Assembly (NCBI GenBank): GCA_013399895.1
Contig: VXBA01005476.1
Span: 80,198 to 144,197, forward strand
DNA from: Serilophus lunatus
Lineage: Eukaryota; Chordata; Aves; Passeriformes; Eurylaimidae
DNA: 64,000 nt
Direction of reading: 5' to 3'
Shown here: one piece after another, positions 1 through 11,278 of the stretch
Layout: each line of letters begins with the position of its first letter
How positions within the stretch are numbered: the stretch's first letter is position 1
The notes under the pieces: generated by a model
Told to the model about the DNA's origin: nothing
Seen by the model: the letters and a program-made list of their open reading frames with translations, nothing else
Databases searched by the model: none
Translations under genes and position numbers: made by a program

Positions 1-316
1 CTTTTTTTTTTTTTCTTTCCTTTTCCTTTTCCTTTTCCTTTTCCTTTTCCTTTTCCTTTCCTTTCTTTTCTTTTTTTTTCTTTTCCTTTCCTTTCCTTTC
101 CTTTCCTTTCCTTTCCTTTCCTTTCCTTTCCTTTCCTTTCCTTTCCTTTCCTTTCCTTTCCTTTCCTTCTTTCCCCTTTCCCCTTTCCCCTTTCCGCTTT
201 TTCTTTTTCTTTTTCTTTTTCTTTTTCTTTTTCTTTTTCTTTTTCTTTTTCTTTTTCTTTTTCTTTTTCTGTTTCTTTTTCTGTTTCTTTTTCTTTTTTT
301 CTTCTTTTTTCTTTCC
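1..316. repeat. Compound polypyrimidine microsatellite
   Basis: The + strand is almost pure C and T for about 316 bases. It runs through (TTTTCC)n at about 15-57, (TTTCC)n at about 81-170, (TTTCCCC)n at about 170-195 and (TTTTTC)n at about 198-300, with only a few G interruptions (near 196, 271 and 283). The shifting unit length suggests stepwise slippage. The minus strand is the purine strand, so mirror-repeat triplex (H-DNA) folding is possible. The tract is cut by the window edge, so its full length is unknown. Confidence 0.97.
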
Positions 317-318
317 AG

Positions 319-3300
319 CCTCATGCAGCAAGGAGTTTTAATGTGCCTTTTGAAGACCTGGGAGCTCAGTCACTGACCTGAAATGGTGTGCTGTGCCTGG
401 TGCTGCTGAGCACCCAAGGAGCTTGGGTTCCTCTGTATATTAGTCTTTTCTTCTGTATGCCAGAAGATGCCTACATGTTATGATTACTGTAGGTGAGGTT
501 GTACATGCCAGATTGATAAATGTCAGGCTTCAGAAAAGAGGCAACATGATAGCTAGCTTTGCTACCCAAGATTTCTGTCCCAGAGGAATGTCCTGCTGAC
601 AGACAACTCCAGGTAGCTCCTGGTGCTTTGGCCAGAGAGGCACCCACACATTCTGGTGGTGCCTTGTCAGGGAATGAATCAGTAGTACTGTTTCATCTGA
701 TACACATCCAGCAAACCCATCCCACAAGGGTCAAGTTAATGGTAGCAGTAATACTTAAACCACCTTTTCATGTTCAAACAGAGGCTTTTTGGTTTATAAT
801 GCTAGTACCTCTTGGAGTTTTTGCTTGGGAACAGAGCCCCATAGTACTCGAGTCTGTGTAAAGATTGATGGAAAACTGCAATCTTTGCTTTGAAGGTGTT
901 TTCAAGATACAAGTAGCAGAAGCATTTTAAGTAGTTCTTTGCTTAAAGCTACTTTGTTAACTTTCACTTTCATTAGATTTTATTAACCAGTGTCTGGACT
1001 GTTTGCAGCTGCCGGGTTTTTTTGATTGTTTCTCTTTGCATCTCAGCAAAAATTCCTGATGGCCATCTCTCACTGTTTGTCTTGTTTGTCTCTGGAAGCT
1101 CCCCTGTTGAAGAGTTTGGCAGGGGTTTGGCTACTGTCTCTAGTAATAATTGAGTTGGTTTAGTGAGTTTTGGAGAATAAATTTGATTGATTTCCCTTTT
1201 GCAGTCTTGACTGGAAAAGCTGATTCCCTCAGTCAGCTGTGTGCTCAAGGCCACAAGCCAATCTGCTATCAATTTTACCTTCTCCTCCTGTGAATTTGCT
1301 AAAGAAAAGATGCTTTCCAGATCATGTGTGTGGAACAGATGTGGCTTATATTACTAGATGATTCAGCTAAGACTGGTGCCAAAACATTTTCCAGAACTCT
1401 CAGCTGGCAGTCAGGTTGAGAAATAACTTGATAGAAATGCTGGGCTGGCTCTGCCATCCATGTCTGTAACTGCAGCCATGTCGGGTACAGTTCCCTTTGA
1501 TGTAGGAAAGGTCTAACAGAGTGGTGGGATGAGGGATGTGCACAGAGGTCTTGTGCCATGAGGCTAGGGAGGCATGGGAGATGTATGCCCAGAACTGGTG
1601 CTGCCAGCCTAGGAGCCTGAAAGGAATACAGAAATACATTTGCAATAGGCCTGGTTAATGTGTGGAGGTCCTTACACATAACCTAGTCCCAAATTACACA
1701 CTGCTTCTCCCACTCCAGTTGTTCCTTTATAGTCAAATACCATCAGCATAGAGATCACTGGGGTCTTCTTGGTGATGGAGAAAGTTCTGTTTTCATTAAT
1801 AGGAATGTGATTAGCTCACCTATTTTTCTCTTTGCAGTCACACTTGGCAGTCTCCCAGAAAGCCACTGAAATGAGTTTTTCTGAGGCTATAGGTATACAC
1901 AGACTTATGCCAGAGATGAGACTGGGCAGTTGCCTGAAAGTCTGGCACTTAAAAGCACATTTGTTTAAAACTTGTTTATATGTAGACTGAGGAGTGCAGA
2001 GGATGAGCAGAATTGCTTGATCAAATTCAGTCAGTATGTCTTAACAGCACAGCTCTTTGGACTTTACTGCTGATGTAAATTGGAGCACTTTAACCCTAAA
2101 TCAGCTTAAATGTTTATACATGGATGAAGTCCAAGTGAAGTGTGCAGGTGGTGGTGCCTGGGGAATACAGCCCAAAGAGCAGAAACTGGCTGATTTATAA
2201 CCCGTAATAGGGAAGTCTTAACTGCTGAACCAGACATGGTCATTACTGCACAGAGGGCATTTTTTGTGAATACAGAGTAGCAAGTCTTAGCACTGAAGAA
2301 TGTGGAGTCTTTTAGTGTCACATCTGTGACTGTCAGAAAATACATCTATGCAAAATGATTGCAGGGTACCAGCAGCTTCCAAAAGCCAGAACATGGGGTG
2401 TTGGTAGCCTTACTCATAGATGCATCAAAGGGAAGAAATGTCTATGGATGGTGGTGGAGGTTATCTCCTGTTCATGTTTCCAGAAAAACTTATGCTCTAT
2501 CAGTCTTCTGCTGAAATATAGATGACATTCTGCCTTAATAAAGAGAACTAACTATAGGAAGAAGTGTGGGTTTTTTCTGCAACTGCTGAGTCAGGAGGGG
2601 GTGGAGATGAGAAACTCAGGGTTGTCGTTCTTGTTCCCATGGGAAAGGAGTTCGCAGCTTGGCATGATAGTTACTCTCAGTCTCTGTCCTCTGGGAGATT
2701 GCTCTGTGGTCAACCTGTATTCCATTAGAAATCAGGATACTTCCCTATTGCTGCTTGGTTGTGGACTATGGTCTATAAACCAGATCTCCTGTGCCAGTGA
2801 GCAGAGCAGCCAAAAATGCAGCCTCTACTCCACGTCACTGGTACAGCTCCTGGTAATTTGGAAGAGGTCCAGTGTGGTATGCTTGGACTGTTGTATACTG
2901 TTTTATGTAACTTTGTTATTGCGTGGGAGATAGCGATCCTTTAAACAGTGGATGGTACGCCCCACACTGTAACTCTAGAATCCAGCTGCCTGGGGAAGGG
3001 GCAGTGTTTGCACACTATGGTTTGTCTCTTTCTAGTAATTATTAAATAAGGCAGTTGGGGTCCCAGCTGTGCTTCTCTGGTTCCTTTTTTGTTTAATGTT
3101 GTCTGTTCTCTATCCTGCCACTGGAGATTTTCATGCAGCTAAAAGTGCAGGGGCTGGTGCTTTCAAAGCAGGAGGCTTGATGTCCTTTGAGGTTAGTAAG
3201 GACAGGCTCTGTCAGCAAAATCTTGCCAAGATGCTGTATTTTTTCCAGCAAGGCTCTTTCCTACCTTTGCCTGTGTCTGAGCAAAAGGCGGCACCAAGTG

Positions 3301-6300
3301 GCAAATAGACTGGGCTCATAGTGCAGGGTTTCAATGGCAACACTCAGCTAATCATGAATAGCATTTCACACTTTTTGGCAATGCTGACAGAAGAGCTTGC
3401 AGTAGAGGTTGGGTTAATAGTGCTTTTGTGTTGGTACCAAGTTCTTTTTAACGATGTAGTACTTTGCAGGCCCTGGAATTTCACTCAGTGCTGCATACAT
3501 GCTTTGGTGCTAAGCAGTAAAACACTGCATATTGCAGATTGATCTATGTCTTGATAGGTGAAAAACCGACCAGTAACCATAAACCCAAGCCCAGATGGAT
3601 GCAAAGATAAAGCAATATGTATTTACCAAGTTTTTGTTTACTTTTACCACAAGGATTTTGAATAGAAGCATGGGTACTATTTGGATAAAGAGGATGTTTT
3701 GTGTATTCAAAAGGTAAAGTTTTTAGTCACAGTCTGGTTAAGTTGCTGCAGTATCAAAAGTTTGCAGTTCCTTCCCTAGTTCTGTGACCATTGAATAGTG
3801 GAGAGAATACGGTAGACAAAAAATATTATTTGGAGGAAATTAATTTCTCTCTGCTCCACCTCTTCCTGTGAGCAAAAATGAGGGGGAAGGCACAATGAAG
3901 ACATCTGTTCCTTTGAACCCACTCACAGACTTGCTTAGTAATAACACTAGGGGAGAGGAGGAGAAGCTATTGGTGCTGTTCAAGTGATTGCTAATCGCTT
4001 TGAGTACTGAGGGGGTGAGCTTTTATCATGTTGACCTTCTTAGGCTATATTGAAAAGAAGCTGGCACTGACCTCTGCCAGGATTTAAATCCAGAAGACTC
4101 AGAATCCCTTTGTGTCCCTTTCAAAGGCGAGGCAAATCTCTGTGGTACCCAGCTCTCCCCTCTGCCTCAGGGTAGGTGCCTCAGCTGAACTGACCCAGAT
4201 GCTCCTCTCTTGGATGAGCCCTTCACTGCCAGTGTACCACCATGATCAGAGCCGCAGCAGAAAAAAAAAAAAATAAAATTATCCTGTCCCCTGGACTAAA
4301 AGCATGCCCTACCTCCCATACATGCTTTGCTCCTGTTATGTGAAGGGCTTAAAATCTTGTGGCTGTAAGCACAGGGCTACAGGGTCCTCCCCATCCCCCA
4401 CTCCTCCTGCCTAATCTCATTGTGGTGCTTAGTCACAGCGAAGACCCTTCTAATGGGTTTAAGTGGCTCTGCTCCTGGCTGGGTGTGTTGTGCTTTATGT
4501 CTAGCCTGGAATGGTTGGTGTAAGTAAGAGGTCAGGTTGCACATATCTACTGCCTCGGAGTCCTCCTGGTATGTTAGCAGGTGTCTGCATGAAAATTAGG
4601 TTTCTCTCTCAGTATCATATCTGGAAACAAAAGCAGTACAGTAACCAGCATATTAAAAATTGCTAAGAGGGTGATACATTGATCTCAAGCTAATAAAATG
4701 TGGCCAACAACCCTTCTGTGAGCTCAGCCACCGAAGGCAGGTGCAGATGGTCTTTTAAGAGCTTTCCCAGGCCCTTAAAAGTGTCTTAAGTCATAAACAA
4801 ATGGTTATGGCATGAACTAGCACCAGCGAAGTTAATGGGGGAGAATTCTTCAGTTGTGGATTTCGAGTTTCCTGTGTATTCTTCCATGACATTCTCTCTT
4901 AGCTAGTGGGAAGCTTTCAGAGAAATCACTATCTGAGCTGATATAAAGCCTATATACCTGGAATGTTTGTTCACAGTGGGAATGATTCTGCCTTAACCAA
5001 AGGTAAAAATAAGGCAGCTGCTACAGAGAAGAAAGATGGCTTTGTGCAGTGATGCAAGTTTGCCAAACCCACACAGTGGAGAAGTAGGGACCTTGTTATT
5101 GTAGGTGGCGCTGGAGGAGGATGATGTGATTTAAAGTTAAGAGGTTCTCTAATTTTGACTATAAACCACAGGAATATATGTAATAGAGGTGAGAAAGGGT
5201 TATGGGAAACACCAAAATACTTCCCTGAACTGTAGTGGATAACATAACATGAAGGCAAGAGACAGCACAACAATATAACAGTGCATTTGGTGTGGTCTCT
5301 GAAGGTGAGCAAGGTAGCAGGGCTAGGCTGCTGCAGTGGCTGGAAAAAGAATTAGCCAAACATTGGCAGAAGAGAGGAAGTGAGGCTGGTAAAGCAATAG
5401 GCAAGAGCAGAGGCTGGTACTGAATTAATCTTGTGAGCTAAATAGAAGTTCATTGCAGAATTAATCACTTGAAATATTAAGCAATAGAGACTGCTAAGGT
5501 GTTAAACATAGTCTTCCTAATAGGCACAATTGTCCTACACCCCAGGGACCCTCTGATTGCAGAACTGAAAAAAAATAATCACCAGAAAGAGCCTTGTGTT
5601 TCTCCACCTTCTTGATTCCCCTTCTTTCACTTATGGCATAGAGCATCTTGAAGTGATGTGAAGAGCCTTTGGAACAACAGGAATAGGTGGGAAAACCCAG
5701 GACTTCTACATTGGTAGGCTCCAGAGGAGGCAACAAGCGCCTCTAAACAACAGAAGACTGCTTGATGCCAGCACAAAAGTGTGTAATGCATGCAAGAGCT
5801 TATCAAGGGAGAGGAACACAAAGATAAGGATGTAACTGATGAGAGAGAGCCCTCAAAAACATCATATATGTATGTACTAGTCTGTGGGCAAAGTGAGCAG
5901 CTGAGAGAGAGAATGTTGCTTCAAGAAAATCTCCTGAGCCTGGGGATGGAGCTGCTCTGCCATTAAATACCTGATAATACCACAAGCTGATCTGATTGTG
6001 CAGATGGGTACTCTAGCAGTATGTTTGCTTAGTTTCAAAAGCAAAGCTGTAAGCAGAGACAAGCAGGAAGGAAGGAAGGAAGGAAGGAAATTAAGGTCAA
6101 AGTAAGTTCTTTTATAATAGATGCATTAAAGTTGTTAAAGGGGAGTGGCAGTCTCTCAGTAATAAATTGCAGCACATTCCTTAGGCTGGGCTAGTTTTAG
6201 TTTTAACAGAGATAGTAAACAGAGCAGAGCAAAGAGCAGTTTAGATAAAAAGGGGTTCTCTGTCTACCCAACGAGTAGGAATTCAGACTGTTAGACTTTA

Positions 6301-6739
6301 CTGGAGTGTCTGGGAAAGGTTGGATTATAGGTGCTAACTACAGGAGCTCTCATCCTTGAAACACATTGCTTATCTGTAGTAAATGTGAACACAGAAATGC
6401 AAAACTTAGCAAAAAACCAATCAGACTTTACAACTGTATTTAGAGGAGGTTACAACACTGCCTAACAGAGATTATTGACTAGTCACCTTCATGAGAGTTT
6501 TTACACTGCAAGATAGCTTCAATGAATGATTTGATTTCCTTCACTAAAGCAACCTTTTTGGCAACCCAAACAATGTGCAACATGATTATACAGCATACTG
6601 TGTTCTGTCCTAGGGGTGAGGTTTCGTAAGTTGACAGGAACTTGCTTCAGAGAGTGACTCCAATGCTGGCATGTTCTGCAGTGGAACACTGGTACAGTAC
6701 AGAGTGGAGTTTTACTGAACTGGGGGAACCTGCTGGAAA
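319..6739. other. Intronic sequence without recognised genes
   Basis: No frame here shows a recognisable protein domain, and no tRNA, rRNA or interspersed repeat family stands out. Contents are ordinary CpG-poor intronic DNA, an A-rich run near 4260-4278 and a short (GGAA)n tract near 6066. The longest frames (about 100-130 codons) are consistent with chance. Confidence 0.7.
6065..6090 (+). repeat. (GGAA)n short microsatellite
   Basis: About six tandem GGAA units. GGAA is the core bound by ETS-family factors, but the tract is short and no function can be claimed. Confidence 0.95.
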
Positions 6740-7019
6740 GATGAGAGATCTTCCAGGAGTCTTCACCTCATGCAACAGCAATTGATGGAACCTAGGCAGA
6801 GCCTGCAGCAACAGTGGCCAAGCATCTCCCCCACCTGTAAAACAAGCCCTTGGGGTGCACCAACGACCAGGAACACCTCCAGCAGGGTGGGCAAACTGGC
6901 TGTGGTGCAGCAGTTCACACAGAGGAGTGCCAAGCCCTGCCAGCTCGACCAGCAAGAGAGATCCAAACTAGTGGAATTGCATCCTGCTTTCTCTGAGACA
7001 GGGCCAACAGGCTGACGGG

Positions 7020-7420
7020 ACATATGATACAGAAAACTCCCTATCCTCTCTCCACCTGGTTGAACTCAGTGGCCTAAGGAATAGGAGACAATGGTGCCAA
7101 GTTCTTCTCAGTAGGTGCATCTCCTCTGTGACTGCCCCACCTCCCCAGCTGCCCTGGAATAATAGGTGTGAGGCTCTGCAAGTGGAACTGGACGATAATT
7201 AGGATGTTGGTTCATCTAGCATGAAGATGTTGTCAAGTTTAAGTCAGCCTATGCCCTATGTTAAAACTGCTTCCATAAAGACAAAAGAGGAGTTGTTTTC
7301 ATAGGAGACTCCCATGTGAAGGGAATGGAGTGCCCAATATGCAGACTTCTTAGGGAAGTCTGCTGCTTCCCTGGAGTCTGAGTTAAAGATGCGAAGAGAA
7401 AGCTTCCTACCCTGGTGTTC
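7020..7420 (+). pseudogene. CR1 ORF1 (esterase-like region) remnant
   Basis: The region carries the CR1 ORF1 stretch in which a GDS-type serine motif (ATAGGAGACTCCCA near 7300) is followed by a segment like 'REVCCLPG' (about 7350-7375). The order and spacing match what I recall of full avian CR1 elements. The frame is broken by several stops. The assignment is from recognition of the family, not alignment, so a 5'-truncated or rearranged copy remains possible. Confidence 0.65.
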
Positions 7421-8290
7421 CCTAGGGCTCAGCACTGAAGCCAGTCATGTTTCACATTTTTTTCAGTGATCTGGACAAGGAGATCCAGTACACCCTCAGT
7501 CACTGGCAGATGACACTGAGTTGGTTGGGAGCATTGATCTGCTGGAGGGTAGGAAGGCTCTGCAGAGGGATCTGGACAGGCTGGATCAATGGACCAAGGT
7601 TCAACAAGGCAAAGTGCCAGGTCCAGCCCTTGAGTCACAACAACCCCATTCAGCAGTGCAGGCATGGGGAAGAGGGCTGGAAAGCTGCCCAGCAGAAAAG
7701 GACCTGGGGATGCTGGTCAACAGCCAGCTGAGTGTGAGCCAGAATTGTGCCCAGTGGCCAAGAAAGCCAATGGCATCCTGGTTTGTATCAGGAATAGTGT
7801 GGCCAGGGGAACAAGGCAGTGACTGTCTCCCTGTACTGGGCACTGGTGAGGTCACATCGTTGGTGCTGTGTTCAGTTTTGGGCCCTTCACTACCAGAAAG
7901 ACATTGAGGTGCTGGAGCCTGTCCACAGAAAGGCAGCGTAGCTGGTGAAGGGTCTGGAGAACAAGTCCTGTGAGGAGCAGCCGAGGAAGCTGGGATTGTT
8001 TAGCCTGGAGAAATGGAGGCTGAGCAGGGACTTTATTGCTTTCTACAACTTTCTACAACTACCTGAAAGGAGGTTGTAACAACGTGGAGGTTGGTCTCTT
8101 TACCTAGGTAACAAATAATGGTCCAAGAGAAAGTTGCCTCAAGTTGCAAGAGGGGAGGTTTAGAATGGATATTAGGGAAAATTTCTTCACAGAAAGATTT
8201 GTCAAGCACTAGATTAGGCTGGCCAGGGAAGTGGTTGAGTCACCATCCCTGGAATGGTATTTAGGGACAAGGTTTGGTGATGAACTTGGA
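7421..8290 (+). pseudogene. CR1 ORF2 reverse-transcriptase C-terminal remnant
   Basis: The remnant begins near 7421 with sequence resembling the CR1 'PQGS...GP' motif, followed by an F-x-x-DLD motif at about 7456-7480. The catalytic FADD box survives in part as Ala-Asp-Asp at 7506-7514, one frame away from the upstream segment, so an indel separates them. Downstream, 'LEGR-ALQRDLDRL', 'AEKDLG-LV' and 'LFSLEK' type segments are readable in shifting frames to about 8020. Endonuclease, palm and finger regions upstream of the FADD box are absent. Nothing here can encode active enzyme. Confidence 0.85.
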
Positions 8291-8434
8291 AGTGACAGTT
8301 TAATGGTTGTATTTGATGATCTTAAAGATCTTTTTCAACTCCAAATAATTCAGTGATTCTATGAACACCAGGATTGCAACCTATACTGAGAGTTTCTCTT
8401 GGAACAGGCCAGGCTTTTGTCTATAAATCTCTAG

Positions 8435-8468
8435 ACAGTACCTAGTTGATAACAGTACCTAGTTGATA
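8435..8468. repeat. 17-bp tandem duplication
   Basis: Two exact head-to-tail copies of a 17-base unit beginning ACAGTACCTAG lie about 70 bp beyond the CR1 3' end. It looks like a simple local duplication. Confidence 0.9.
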
Positions 8469-11205
8469 GTTAAGACTTTTATGCAACTCTAGTAAATTGT
8501 ACAAGGACTCTACTGTGTGCTGGGACTTAGATGTTTTTAGAGGACACTTGAAAGAAAAGGCTGGAAAGCAGAACCTGTGGAAGGTTGTTCTCCTTTGTCC
8601 TTTTGTGAAGTGGTAGCCTTGGACCTGAAATGTCCTGGATGCAAAAATTGCTTCCAATAACCCATGATGCTATTGGCTTCATGAAAGCGAAATCTCTATA
8701 CAACACTTTCAAGACAGAACTTGGTGCACATCCATGTGGTGCTGCTAGGAAGTGCAAAGTTAAGGTTGCATTTGTGTCCTGGAAGATGCTGCTTGGCCCA
8801 GAGATTTCTCTCTAGTTAGGAGTGGGGTCTACCCTTGGGAGCTTGCACACAGATTCCCAGTGAGAGCCATGTCAGATGGTTCTTCAGGAATGTGAGTAGC
8901 TGTTGTCCTCCACAAAGCCCAAGGTCCCAACCATTCTGTAGGGAACCACAGAGGTGTCAGGCTCTGCTTTGGAAGGCAATAATGCTCAGTAGTTTTCAGG
9001 CTTTCTGGGATCCAGGACAGAGGCAATCTCTGGGGAGTGCCACCCTGCAAGCTTCAATGAATAATCCTTTCTCATGTCTTGGGGTGATAGTTAGAAGAAA
9101 CCTCAGAATCTTTCATCCTCTCCTGAAACAACCACACAGCTGACTTTACAGGCAGAGTGGTGGACTCAGTTGGCAGTCACTTCTTGTCTGAGGTGGTTGT
9201 AGCTCTAGTCTGACTGATATATAGCAGGGTGAAAACAGAGAAAGTGATTTCTGCTAGCACATCCTCATATCTTCCCTTTCATCCTGACAGCATTCTTCTA
9301 TTGCAGCTCTTCTTACCAATCTGCTTTAATTTAGCAATACACAAGCCAGACAAAGTTTGTCAGTTCTTTCCCCTGGAGCAGGGTTTGTTAGCCAGCAGTG
9401 CCAGAAGGAATATGTGTGCCCTGCTGCCCTCCTCTCTGTGCTCCAGTCTCTGTTATGCAGTGGGATTTGTCTGAACTGAAAATACTCATGCCACTTACAG
9501 AAGCAGTCTGCCCAGACCTGTCATTGCCTGATAGAGAAGGTTTTTTTCTGATCATCAGGCCTGGGCTAGAATGCAATCTTTCTCTTCCTTCTAAAGCAGC
9601 CATAGAGCAGCCCAAGCTGTTAAGATACTGCTTTAGGGAAGAAACAGCTTAAAACAATAAACTGATCCGTGGCATTTGCTGCTGCAATCTAGGAGTCTCC
9701 TCTGTGTGTTAAACTCCTGTTTCTCTGATGCAAATGACAGTGAGTGGGATGAAAAGAGTGATATGGTATGAACTCTTGTTGTCTTCCATGCTGCAGAAGA
9801 ATTACAGGCACCAATAAACTTAGCAGGTGGCCATTGAAACACAAGCATTTCCCATGACCCATCCTTGCAGCACAGTTTGTTGCCCCATGACACATGAAGG
9901 CCAAAATACAAATGGATTTAAAAGGAGTTGTGCAAATTCATGGAGAATTTGTCAGTCAGTTACTATTTAGCTTTTACAAGTCTGCATGCAGAAACCTCTA
10001 AGCCATACACCACTGAAAGCTGGGGAAGGTGTGTCAGATGAGGTATTGCTACTCTGCCTTTTCACACTTTCCCCTGAAGTTTCTACTTCTGGTCACTATC
10101 AGACAGTCCGTGGTCGATGAACTGACCCAGGGTTGTTTTTCTAGTGTTTTTGAACAGTGAGTGTTGCTTTGACATGATCCCTCTTGCAAATTGTCTTTTA
10201 TGCCTTTCTCACAGACGTGTCACACAGAGCCTGCTTGCGTGAGGCCCTAACGAGTGCTGGAGATCACAAGTTCCCTTTTCACACAAGTAGGGCAGCTGCT
10301 CTAGTGTGAGTGAAAGAGGAAAAGTAGATGCAGGTATCATGAGCAATAAAGGTGTTCAAAAATAAATGGCACAGCAATTCAGTTGTGCAGACAGATCTGT
10401 TTGACTGGACTTTTTCATCTGTGTGAGGTTCTCTGATGTGCCCACCATTGTATTTTGCAGCTTGATACCTTCTCCTTCTTCATTTGCTGAACCCTTGTCT
10501 GTGACACTTTAACTATAAGGTTCTTCAAGTATGTTAAAGAGATATAACACATGTTTTCTGGCATCTTAAACTGTCCTTACTCATAGCAGTGGAGTTTAAA
10601 GTATATTATCCAACCCCCTTTTCAGACCCTCTTTTTTCAAGTGGTTCAGATATGAAACTCAAGAGTTCTGCTACTGGGAAGATGATGATGCTTCATGTTT
10701 GACTAGTGTCTGGTTGGGTGATTGCTACACAACCGTTCCTTCTCTCTGGGACCAGACAGGCACATGCTGTGCAGCAAACTGTGGGTCACAGGCTTTCTTA
10801 AGGATTTTAACCCAAAACATGTAATCCAAAAGCTTGTTTTGCTGTAACAAACATCAACAGTGCTTAGTTTGTGGGCCTGATTGATTCTATGTTTCTCTGC
10901 TTTCCCCTCTTCCATCCACTATCCCCTCTGCTAATTGCTTTTCATTGAGTTTTTCTGATACTTCTTAGAAGACAGGAATATCATCAGTCATTTGTTAGAT
11001 CTCTGTGGAAATGGCTTTTTCCTAGCATGGGGTTCAGGTTTTGGTGTCCATTCTGCAAAACTTCACAGTGGAAAGAGACTTCCCATATTGGAAATGCTGA
11101 CCCTACTGCAGTTGGATACTTTTTGGCCAAGACTTCTAGGAAAAGGCATTCTGACAGTGTTCAGTGTTGGCTTTTTTCCTCATACAAACTCTTCACATAC
11201 AAGTG

Positions 11206-11237
11206 CACACACACACACACACACACACACCCATACA

Positions 11238-11278
<41 letters not shown>
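11206..11278 (+). repeat. (CA)n dinucleotide microsatellite
   Basis: CA repeats are interrupted near 11230-11241 by a CCATACACACCC-type segment and then continue to 11278. Such tracts are polymorphic, and alternating purine-pyrimidine CA/TG can adopt Z-DNA. Several apparent histidine/threonine-rich frames at about 10992-11442 arise only from translating this tract. Confidence 0.98.

Larger units (their letters stand above)
6740..8364 (+). mobile_element. CR1 LINE remnant, internally deleted, 3' end intact
   Basis: This is a degraded non-LTR retrotransposon of the avian CR1 (chicken repeat 1) family in the same orientation as MB21D2. The 3' half, from about 7421, follows the CR1 reverse-transcriptase C-terminal region and 3' UTR. 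The element ends at 8356-8363 with ATTCTATG, the CR1 3' terminal unit. The stretch at about 7020-7420 reads like CR1 ORF1, with the sequence around a GDS-like motif near 7303. Between them, at about 7420, most of the endonuclease and reverse transcriptase is missing. Sequence at 6740-7020 may be further ORF1 or 5' material, so the 5' boundary is uncertain. Many stops and frameshifts show it is inactive. Confidence 0.88.
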
